This document shows, one piece after another, positions 55,121 through 64,000 of a DNA stretch of 64,000 nucleotides. Below the pieces are notes generated by a model. The model did not search any database and had not been told where the DNA came from. It worked only from the letters and a program-made list of their open reading frames with translations. The stretch's first letter is position 1, and each line of letters starts with the position of its first letter. The stretch spans positions 46,822,869 through 46,886,868 of the forward strand of contig CAMTDV010000018.1 of the NCBI GenBank assembly GCA_947069175.1. The letters run 5' to 3'. The position numbers were made by a program, and so were the translations under genes. Origin of the DNA: Scalesia atractyloides. Its lineage: Eukaryota > Streptophyta > Magnoliopsida > Asterales > Asteraceae.

Positions 55121-56670
55121 ATAACTATAGGGAATTAGGTAAAATTGTCATGTTCGACCTAGTCTATAGTTTAAGTACCAAACTTTGATTGTTCTTGATT
55201 CTTGCTAAAACATTAATTCTTCTTACTTTGCTTCTATCTCTTCTTTTGTCTCAATTATACAAAGTGTTTTCCTAAAACGTTATACGCAATATTTATTGAA
55301 GATCCTCTTATTCCACAATCGAAATAACTCATCAAAATAGGGGTGATTCCCTCCTTTGGTGACAAATTTCAATCCACCTTACATGATATTTTGCGCGAAA
55401 TTCACAATCAAGTTAGGAGTGATATCCATATCTTGATGAGAGTTTCCATTTCATAATCCAGTGGATCCATATTGACGATTCGAAATTATATCTTGTTTCG
55501 TTCAATAAACCACAACTTAGGGGACGAAATTGTCAAGCTAGGATTGATATCCACACCTTGATGACTGGTCTCGCTTTACGATTTTCAATCTCGCCAAAGT
55601 TTCGTATCTTCGATCAGATTAGGGACATGTACTAACTGGAAGGGTAAAATACGGTTAATCGCCTGGCGACGAGAGTATTATACCTATTAGGCCAAAACGT
55701 GTCTCCCTGATTCGAAAGGACTTGCGACTCACTTTGAAATAGTCGAAGTTTCTAAACCCGAAGCACTCCAATACTTATCAAGTCTCTCTTCTATATATTA
55801 ACTCATCTTTTATGCGATTTAATACTTTTTACCTCGTTATTTTAAAATTATCGTTCCACACAATAAATTAATGCACGCATATTGATACGTTATACTTGAT
55901 TCAGGATTACTGGACATTCTTTATGTGATAAACTAGTCATTAACTTCGGATGAAGCCACACCTTGACATATGTAGTGCTTGTGAAGCACTATATGAGTAG
56001 CGCACCACCACATGGGTTTGTGGTAATGTCAAGACATTCATTCATACATTCCGGATCTTTTCATAGCAACGAAATGATGACATGTTCTATGATTAGATGA
56101 CGCTTTATACATTACGGATCTTTTTATAGCAACGAAATGATGACATGTGCTATGATTAGATGACGCTTTATACATTACGGATCTTTTCATAGCAACGAAA
56201 TGATGACATGTTCTATCATTAGATGACGCTTGCGTTAAACGTTGGGTTGACATTTTGTCATTAACTTTGATCAAGCCGCACCTTAACATATATAGCGCTT
56301 GTGTAGCGCTATAGGAGTAACGCCCGCCGCATGGACTTGCGGTCATGTTAAGTCAAACATACATACTTGCGGACACGATGGTTTGACCAGTGATAGCACA
56401 TGCCAGTAATGCGTTAATCTAGTTAACTAAATACCTCATTTTAATCATACTCATACTTATACTTACACTTTATAACCTCTATCATACTTAAATACAATCA
56501 TGCTTACCTATTTAAATTCTATACGTTATCATTTCTCCCTTGTAATACGTTAATAAGCCTTGATTGTGACACGGAACGTAACACGGCATCGACTAGCGAA
56601 ATGGAGGTAACATGGTATGAACATGGTGGATACGCCGCTGGTACTTCCTATATATAAGTGTTACTATAAT
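55121..56670 (+). other. Leader of element F with internal duplications
   Basis: This is about 1550 bp with no gene. It has three ~63-bp tandem units (56049-56237) beginning CGGATCTTTT. It also has a diverged ~120-bp direct duplication (about 55932-56050 and 56260-56380) in which GTGCTTGTGAAGCAC- and GCGCTTGTGTAGCGC-type hairpins recur. Confidence 0.75.
56049..56237. repeat. Three 63-bp tandem units
   Basis: Each unit contains CATAGCAACGAAATGATGAC and TTAGATGACGCTT, with about 95% identity by eye. Confidence 0.88.
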
Positions 56671-57681
56671 TGTCACACCCCGACCCGCAGCGGAATAAAA
56701 GTCGGGGCATAATTGGGTTATCACCAAAGCTCATGATGTTTACTAAAGTGTTTCATATTTATTTAATTTAAATTACAAACTTAAATATCCAAAACAAAAT
56801 TCATACAATTACAAGGAAATGAAACTATATAATTATTCCAAGGCATAAACTTGTTTATTCTTCTAGGCCTTCCTAAGTGTTTCCTGTCTCAGCTGGATCA
56901 CCTGTATCATGTGTAAAACGGGGGAGATTTTGGGTCAACAAAAGTTGGCGAGTGAACCTTGATAAAACATCTTTCTTTACTAATTTCTTGTTTTATTTAA
57001 TAAAGAAAATTCGTGCAATAATCACATGTGAGCAAACATATATAGATAAACAAACACAAACCACTTTGGATGAGTATATGACATGAATGATGATGTATGT
57101 GAGATCAAGGCTCAATCAAACGGAGCCGATCTAATGAGGCTCCTGATGCTCAACTCGTATCCCACGGGGAACTGATGGGCCTAATGAAATGCGTGCACTG
57201 AAAATGATAAATCCAATCTACATATAATTAATTGATACACATTTGATACACATTTGATCACGGATATGATGTATGCACAAGTATTTAAATAAAATAAAGA
57301 ATTATACGACACATGATACACCCCAAAACATGATTAAAACGGGGAATTGGTAGAGATTCACTCACAATGGGTGCGTTCTTTGATGATGATGAAGGCGCAC
57401 GAATTTATGATTCAATCGATGAGGGAAAAACTAACCTAGATAATAACAAAATGATTCGATAAATAAATAAATTTTATTTGAGATTAATATTTTTAATTAG
57501 TGCTCTTAATGGGATTTTTATATTTATTTTTGTGAGTTTAAGGAAATTTTCTAACTTTAAAAAACCTATTTTTAAGTATTTTTAATAAATTTTCCAATTA
57601 AATAAATAAATAAATAATAATAAAAATTGGGTTGACTTTCTGACAGTTGACCGGGTCCAACCGGTCAGACTGTGTTTATTG

Positions 57682-58098
57682 TATGCGGCTTGTGAGGTTC
57701 GAACTCGGGACCTCTCGTATACGTGCACGCAGCTCTACCAACTGAGCTACGTGTCTAACCTGAAATATTATCTGTTTTAATTATATATATATACTAATTA
57801 ACCTTAACCTTATTTGGTTTTTATTAAAAATGATTTATATGGTCGAACCGGTTGCAGAGACCCGGAGTCGAACTCGGGACCTTCGGTTTGAACGCGCGCA
57901 GCCCAACCAGTTGGGCTGTGTGTCTAATCTGTTTAACTACTGGGTTATATTCCTTTTATGTATATACTGTGACTTGATCTGATTAGGTTTTTAAAATGTT
58001 GGTTTTATTTCTGAAAGTCGGTAACGTGTGCGATTCGAACTCGGGACGTGCATATTGTATTTGCACACAGTCCACCGCTGGACTGTGTGTCTAACACG
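57682..58098 (-). repeat. Three tandem tRNA-like modules in LTR of D
   Basis: Module 1 (57682-57762) keeps the A box TAGCTCAGTTGG. Module 2 (57848-57932) is replaced in sequence: its hairpin is CAGCCCAA/TTGGGCTG with a CTGG loop, and it is followed by a GAGTTCGACTC B-box. Module 3 (58021-58098) keeps CACACAGTCCA/TGGACTGTGTG. So the same arm is paired in every module while the bases differ. Confidence 0.77.
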
Positions 58099-58693
58099 TT
58101 TGAATATCCGGTTTTAATTATATTAATACATATATTCGACTTCGTCTTCTTCACTTTGAAGAACACAGAACATTAACACCGACTGTTTTGTTTAATCGAC
58201 CAACAAAACTTATAATTGATTGAAATGAAATAGATAAAGAAGATTAAGGAATAAGATGTACCAAAACAGAGTGTTTTCTTCAGATTTCCGGCAAGTGTCG
58301 TCGGCTCTGATTTGTGATTTTCGGCTGAGTGAACTGTTTAACAGTTTCGATTATTGTGTTGAGCAATTAGATTACTAAGCAAGAGATAGCAAGAAGGTTT
58401 AGATGATTATACCGATCGGCAGTGAGGCTTCGGTGCTCCAGTGATATTCCAGCGAGTGCGAGAATTTCCGGCGACGTTGTCCGAGACTGACTCTGGTTGA
58501 ACGATTAAGGTTAATACATGCCGAATAATGGATTACAAAAAAAGAGTTGAGTATTATACCGATTAGGGGTAAAGCCTCGGTTTTCCGGTGGAATTCCGAC
58601 GAATGCGAAAATCTCCGGCGACGTGTTTTGGAAGGAATAAAGCTTCGGAAACGAAGGTGGTTCTGAGCGAAAGGTTTACAGGAAGTTCAAGTG

Positions 58694-58701
58694 GGTATTT
58701 A
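58694..58701 (-). promoter_or_regulatory. TATA box of element D LTR
   Basis: TATAAATA on the minus strand occupies the place where A and C have the weaker TTTTTATAACC. Confidence 0.5.
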
Positions 58702-58966
58702 TAGTGGAAACAGGCTGAATTGGGTTCGAATTTGGGTCATGATTCGCGGTCAAAGGTCTCCGACGGTTATGACTGAATTTGATGGTTAGACATCGGTTAT
58801 AACTGATGTCGTAGTCAGTTATCGCGTTTTAGTCAAAAGGAAATAGCCAAAATTGCGGATATCTCGGTTTTTCCGGCGACTGCGAGTTCTGGGCGCGTTG
58901 ATTTCCGGTTTTGATTTCGGGTTTTACTTTAAGTATCATTTGTTTCAGTATTTGTCAAAAAGAAAG

Positions 58967-59035
58967 TGTGTGGCGGAGTGGTGTGGTGTGTGTTTGTGTT
59001 TGTGGGAGACCCGGGTTCGAGACCCGGCGGCTCCA
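58967..59035 (+). other. tRNA-like module 4 in LTR of D (antisense)
   Basis: The A-box TGGCGGAGTGG is at 58971-58981 and the B-box GGTTCGAGACC at 59014-59024. The T-arm stem CCGGG/CCCGG is perfect, with loop TTCGAGA. The middle is a GT-rich stretch quite unlike A and C, yet both boxes and the T arm are conserved. Confidence 0.77.
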
Positions 59036-59218
59036 TTTTATTTTCTATTCACTTATTTTTATTATTTATTAATTATGGTTTTTAAATTCTAAAATGTTTA
59101 TTAATTATGTATTATTTAAAATAATCTGAACAATAAATACGCAACGAAAATTTATAACTGAATACTTGGTTATTCAACGAAGCGGGTTTGGAAAACCCGT
59201 TTTTCGACGAATGTTACA

Positions 59219-59233
59219 GTATCCCCTACTTTT
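59219..59233 (-). promoter_or_regulatory. Polypurine tract of element D
   Basis: The minus strand reads AAAAGTAGGGGATAC before TGTAAC, as in A and C. Confidence 0.88.
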
Positions 59234-59252
59234 AGGAATTTCGTCTCGAAAT

Positions 59253-61871
59253 TTAAGTAGTAGTGGTAACTGGAAAAAGATGCGGGTATTTTTCGCGCAT
59301 TGAGTCTTCACGTTCCCAAGTAAACTCGGGTCCTCGTTTCGACTCCCAACGTACCCTGACAATTGGAATACGACTTCGTCTTAAACGCTTCTCTCCGAAG
59401 TCCATGATTTCTACCGGTCTTTCAACGAAGTGCATCGATTCATCGACTTGAATGTCTTCTAGAGGAATGTGGAGATTTTCATCAGCGAGGCACTTTTTCA
59501 AGTTTGATACGTGAAATGTGGGATGAATTCTGTTGAGTTCTTCTGGTAGGTCAAGCTTGTATGCTACAGGACCTACTCTTTCGAGTATCTTGAAAGGTCC
59601 TATGTAGCGTGGTGCTAGCTTTCCCTTTTGGCCAAAACGAACCACTCCCTTCCACGGTGATACTTTTAAAAGTACCTGATCACCAATGTCAAACTCCAAG
59701 GGCTTTCGTCGTTTGTCTGCATAACTCTTTTGACGACTTTGAGCCGCTAGAAGATTGTTTCGAATTTGAATGACCTTGTCGGTTGTTTCTTGAATTAATT
59801 CTGGACCGGTGATTTGCGATTCCCCAATTTCGTACCAACATACTGGAGATCGGCACTTACGACCATATAAAGCTTCGAAAGGAGCCATGCCGATACTAGA
59901 ATGGTAGCTATTATTGTACGAAAATTCAACTAATGGTAGATGAGCGTCCTAGTTCCCTTTGAAGTCGATGACACATGCTCGAAGCATGTCTTCAAGAGTT
60001 TGGATGGTGCGTTCAGATTGACCGTCAGTTTGAGGGTGATAGGCGGTGCTAAGGTCTAATCGTGTACCCAAAGCGGTTTGTACGGCTCGCCATGTTCGTG
60101 AAGTGAAACGACCATCACGGTCAGAAATGATACTTAATGGTACGCCATGACGGCTTACGATCTCGCTGATGTAGATACGAGCTAACTTCTCGTTCTTGAA
60201 GTCCTCGCGAATCGGAATGAAATGAGATGATTTTGTAAGACGATCGATTATTACCCATATGGTGTCATACCCACTGGAGGTGCGAGGTAACCCAGTAATG
60301 AAATCCATGGTTATGTTTTCCCACTTCCATACAGGTATTTCGGGTTGGACTAGAAGTCCTGAAGGTCTTTGATGTTCAGCTTTTACTTTGGAACAGGTAA
60401 GGCACTTGGAAAGGAAAACAGCGATATCCTTTTTCATGCCAGGCCACCAGTAGGTGTATCGTAGGTCTTGATACATCTTGTCGGCTCCTGGGTGTACAGA
60501 GTATCGTGTTTTGTGCGCCTCATTCATGAGGAAATCACGAAGGTTATCGCGATCAGGAATCCATATGCGGTTTAAATAGTATAGAATACCGTCGGATTTG
60601 GTTTCGATTTTGAGTTCAGCTCCACATGACAGTTCATCGCGTACATCATTTTCCGTTACAGAAACATGTTGAGCTGCTCGGATTCGATCTTTGATGTCGG
60701 TTATGATTTGCGAACATAGAAGACGAATGGAGTTCGCATAACCTTTTCGACTGAGCGCATCGGCCACTACGTTTGCCTTGCCAGGATGATAACGAATTTC
60801 ACAGTCGTAGTCGTTGAGAAGTTCGACCCATCTTCGTTGCCTCATATTCAACTCCTTCTGGTTGAAGATATGTTGGAGACTTTTGTGGTCAGTGTATATT
60901 TCACACTTGGTACCATAGAGGTAATGTCTCCATATCTTGAGTGCGAACACAACGGCTCCAAGTTCCAGGTCGTGGGTGGTGTAATTCTTCTCATGAACTT
61001 TGAGTTGCCTAGAAGCATAGGCTATCACTTTTCCTCTTTGCATTAATACACAGCCTAGCCCTTGCCTTGATGCGTCGCAATATACTACAAAGTCATCGCA
61101 ACCTTCAGGGAGTGTGAGGATAGGTGCGTCACAAAGTTTTTGCTTTAGAGTTTGGAAGGCTTCCTCTTGTTTCGGTCCCCATATGAAGGGTTTTCCTTTA
61201 TGAGTCAAAGCCGTGAGTGGTACAGCAATACGGGAAAAATTGGCAACGAAGCGGCGATAGTAACCAGCCAAACCAAGAAATGACCTTACCTCGGTAGGGG
61301 TACGTGGCGCTTGCCATTCCTGCACTGCCTTGATTTTTGAAGGATCAACATGAATTCCCTTGTCATTGACGACATGTCCAAGGAATTGTACTTCTCCTAA
61401 CCAGAATTCGCATTTTGAGAACTTAGCGTAGAGCTTTTCAGTCCTTAAGAGTGTAAGGATGAGTCGAAGGTGTCGTTCATGATCGGATTTAGACTTGGAG
61501 TAGATAAGGATGTCGTCGATGAAGACTATGACGAAACGGTCGAGGTAGGGTTTGCATACCCTATTCATTAGATCCATGAAGACAGCGGGGGCATTGGTTA
61601 AACCGAAAGGCATGACCATGAACTCGTAATGACCATAACGAGTCCGGAAAGCGGTTTTTGGGATATCTTCATCGTGCACTCTGAGCTGATGATAACCAGA
61701 ACGAAGGTCGATTTTTGAAAAGCAGGTGGCGCCTTGAAGTTGGTCTAGGAGGTCATCGACGCGAGGTAGTGGATAGCGATTCTTAACCGTTAACTTGTTG
61801 AGTTCTCTATAATCGATGCACATGCGAAACGTTCCATCTTTGTTCTTCACAAAAAGAACAGGTGCACCCAA
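59253..61871 (-). pseudogene. Element D pol: RT, RNase H, integrase, chromodomain
   Basis: The frame is open from 61871 to 59949, with FIDDILIYS (RT), YCDASRQGLG (RNase H), HPGADKMYQDLRYTYWWPG and CLTCSKVK (integrase zinc domain), and an intact IISDRDGRFTS. TAG at 59949-59951 replaces the Trp of the GNWDAHLP motif. The same frame then continues through SPWKGVVRFG and the chromodomain-like segment to 59253. A one-base loss near 61868 separates it from the protease part. Only these few lesions, all different from those of A and C, suggest that D entered recently and independently. Confidence 0.92.
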
Positions 61872-62613
61872 GGCGATGAGCTAGGACGTATGAATCCTTT
61901 GTCAGTCAGCTCTTGCAGTTGACTGGTCAGCTCTTGCATTTCGGATGGGGCTAACCTATAAGGAGATTTTGCGACTGGTGTAGCGCCAGGTACAAGATCG
62001 ATGCGGAATTCGACTTCTCTCACAGGAGGGAGTCCTGAAATGTCGTCGGGAAAGACTTGTGGGAATTCTTTCACAACTGGGATATCTTCGAGTTTCTTCT
62101 CCTTGTTTCCTTTTTTGACGACGTGAGTTAGGAATGCGACATAGTTCTTGCGGAGATATCTTCGGGCTTGAAGGCAGGACATTAATTTGAGTCCTTTCGA
62201 AGGGGTTTCCCAAAAATACGTAGGGTCTGACCGTCTGCAAGAGGAATGCGAATGAACTTTTCACGGCACACTACTTCAGCGTGATGCTGGCTGAGCCAGT
62301 CCATACCGATTATAACATCGAAGCTTCCCAACTTCATAGGAATGAGGTCAATTGGAAAATCGTGATCGTTTAGAGTGAGGGTACAATTGCGTATAATAGA
62401 ATTTAATGAAACGGGTTTTCCGTCAGCAACTTCCACCGTTAGAGATTCCATGAGATTAACACGAGTTTGGTTGAGGATAGGTTCAAATTCTAAGGACACA
62501 AAGCTCTTATCCGCACCAGTATCGAATAATATGGATGCATAATTACCATTGATGAGAAACGTACCGTTGACCACGTTGTTGTCAGCCCTGGCTTGTTTGG
62601 CATTGATATTGAA
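61847..62613 (-). pseudogene. Element D protease fragment
   Basis: The protease motif LFDTGADKSFVS and GMDWLSQHHAEV lie in one frame down to about 62205, where a lost base (in the CCCAAA run) shifts it. The second part, from MSCLQARRYLRKNYVAF, runs to the RT linker, where this copy has SQLQELTDKGF, i.e. no stop at the site that is TAA in A and C. The upstream end at 62613 is a deletion junction, so the first residues of any open frame there are not original. Confidence 0.88.
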
Positions 62614-63948
62614 ATAAAAATTCATATTTTATACATATTTTTTTTGAGGTGTTAATCATAATAAAATTCATATTTTATACATATTTTTTTTGTTCACACA
62701 ACCGATCATTTAAATACGTATTTATACGCAAACCGACACAATTATACGTATAAATACTTATACGCACATCCTCAATACTTGAATTATACTTTTATACTTT
62801 TTATATACTCAATTACATAATATATACTCAAGATATACTAAGAAATACACCAATCATCTTTCCACCTCATCAATCCTTTTCTACTTTTTTTAACCAATCA
62901 TATTTCAACATTTTTCACCTCCTTTCTCCACCAATCATCTTTTCAATCCTCTTCCACCTTTTTTAACCAATCATATTTCACAATTTTCCACATTTTCTAC
63001 TTATAAATACCAACCTCCTTCTACCATTTTCTTCACACCATTTTCTCTCAATTTCTCTAATTCTCTCAATCTCTCTAAATTAAGAATTCTAAAAGGACAC
63101 TAAGTGTTACAACCATTATTCTCTCAACCTCTCTACTTCTCTCAAATCTTCCAAGCAGGGAAGAGAACTCTAAGAGTTCGAAAAGAAAACACTAAGTGTT
63201 TTAAAGAAATCTTGAAGATCCAACCTCCAACTCTTCACGGAATCACCAAAGGAAGCTTCGCAAAAATGTGAGCATACTTGACCCTTTTTACGCTTTAACG
63301 CATTTTTGGGTGCAACATGTATACAAAATCCATGTTATGCAATCGGTTATAATTAAATACTCAAGCCATTGAACGCGTTCATTGTTATGCTTAGGTAGTT
63401 TATGCTTGTTAGTTTCAACTTGTATTCTCATGATATTGTTATGCTTAGTTGTTATGCATGTTATTTAAATATTTTAATTATATACTATTTGCTATGCGTA
63501 AGTTATTCATGTATGCTCGTTTCAACTTGAATATAAAACGCCATGTAGATTTGGGACAAAATTTTATACATATACTTATATTCAAACTTGTATGCTCGCC
63601 AGTGCTTTTGTACTGATCTATACTTTTATTACATGTTGCAGGATTGTGAGAGATGAATCTAGTAGGATTGCCTAGAAACACATTTAAATTTTAATGTTCA
63701 TTGTATTTTAATTTATTTTCAATCCTGTTGTATCTCAATTTCAATACTTGTACAAAAATCATTTTAATGAAATGAAATTTATTTATTTGAATACTTATTG
63801 TACATTTTCATTTTAAACTTGTGGTGTTCCTAGTTCAAGCAACGTAAAAAGTAATTATTAAATAAGTGTCACAATTAGTGTTATGAAGTCTCTTGCAATC
63901 TCGTTTTCGTCTTATCCCGATGTTTCCGCCATCGGTTGGGGTGTGACA
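62614..63948 (+). repeat. 3' LTR of element F, 5'-truncated
   Basis: It matches 53830-55104 and ends GGGGTGTGACA before CTAGT. Its first ~80 bp contain the segment TTCATATTTTATACATATTT twice, once at the junction with D and once in place. Confidence 0.88.
63002..63009 (+). promoter_or_regulatory. TATA box of element F 3' LTR
   Basis: TATAAATA is in the same context as 54175-54182 and would point transcription out of the element into the satellite. Confidence 0.65.
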
Positions 63949-63953
63949 CTAGT

Positions 63954-64000
63954 CACTGACTACGCTCGTTACGGACGACTCGGATGATAAAATAAAAATA
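63954..64000. repeat. ~68-bp satellite array resumes, runs off the window
   Basis: TACGCTCGTTACGGACGACT is followed by the GATAAAATAAAAATA half. It continues the block that ended at 53711. Confidence 0.88.

Larger units (their letters stand above)
56671..59218 (-). repeat. 3' LTR of element D, 2548 bp
   Basis: The plus strand runs from TGTCACACCCCGACC to GAATGTTACA. It has the same four-module tRNA-like layout as in A and C, with clearly diverged sequence. It has a TATA-type motif (TATAAATA, minus strand, around 58694-58701). Confidence 0.92.
56671..62613 (-). mobile_element. Element D: chromovirus of the A/C group, 5' half deleted
   Basis: It starts (plus strand) with the 3' LTR 56671-59218, then polypurine tract, chromodomain, integrase, RNase H, RT and protease on the minus strand up to 62613. 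There the homology ends abruptly within the linker between the second zinc knuckle and the protease. Its gag, leader and 5' LTR are gone, together with the inside of F and the start of the F 3' LTR. Sequence similarity to A and C is high in pol and lower in the LTR. Confidence 0.9.
53717..63948 (+). mobile_element. Element F: gypsy-type LTR retrotransposon, interior replaced by element D
   Basis: The 5' LTR (53717-55104), Met-tRNA primer site and about 1550 bp of leader are present. Then comes element D in opposite orientation, then a 5'-truncated 3' LTR (62614-63948). CTAGT at 53712-53716 and 63949-63953 is a perfect target duplication, which proves that the two LTR ends belong to one insertion. 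No F coding sequence remains. The leader shares blocks with the leader of C (CTATTAGGCCAAA, TAACTGGAAGGGTA), so F is a related chromovirus. Confidence 0.9.

Noticed and set aside
56038..56346. 102-codon minus-strand frame
   Set aside because: It is produced by the 63-bp tandem repeats in the leader of F.

Overview
The window is nuclear DNA of a flowering plant. It holds one intact host gene, a CDC45 replication-helicase homologue (47458-49242, minus strand), in a landscape built almost entirely of nested LTR retrotransposons. The style of the Ty3/gypsy chromovirus elements (long LTRs ending ...GGGGTGTGACA, a TGGTATCAGAGCC initiator-Met-tRNA primer site, a gag-PR-RT-RH-INT-chromodomain order like the Tekay/Del clade) suggests a dicot, perhaps a composite (Asteraceae). 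That last step is inference from general style, not from any search. LAYOUT: 1-9390 is element A (minus strand, left LTR cut by the window edge), inserted into a different LTR retrotransposon whose gag start, primer site and LTR remain at 9391-10791. About 10828-30228 is element B (plus strand, 5' LTR missing). It is split by element C (13324-24151, plus strand, both LTRs, perfect GAAAG target duplication), and its integrase core is replaced by a tRNA-derived SINE and TA repeats. 30229-33102 is a mixed spacer with a small inverted-repeat element, a GTTCG-rich foldback element, a broken PUB (U-box/ARM) pseudogene and an ATT microsatellite. 33103-45111 is element E (minus strand, both LTRs), which carries an extra reading frame with a C-terminal membrane segment ahead of gag. 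45408-46983 is a large foldback, Mutator-like element with an 11-bp target duplication; a 591-bp hAT-like element with an 8-bp duplication sits in its left arm. CDC45 follows, then AT-rich spacer. From about 51600 to the window end lies a ~68-bp CG-rich/AT-rich satellite array. It is interrupted by a 782-bp TRIM element (51654-52435) and by element F (53717-63948, CTAGT duplication), whose inside was replaced by element D (56671-62613, minus strand, itself truncated). RELATIONSHIPS: A and C are sister copies of one family and D is a close relative. A and C share a premature TAA at the protease-RT junction that D lacks. HIGHLIGHT: every LTR of A, C and D carries a fixed set of four tRNA-like modules with RNA polymerase III-style A and B boxes: three tandem modules in element-sense orientation and a fourth in antisense. 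Each sense module keeps a long hairpin at the D-arm position although its sequence changes between modules and between elements. This is the most unusual structure in the window. It is not present in the LTRs of B, E or F as far as I can see.
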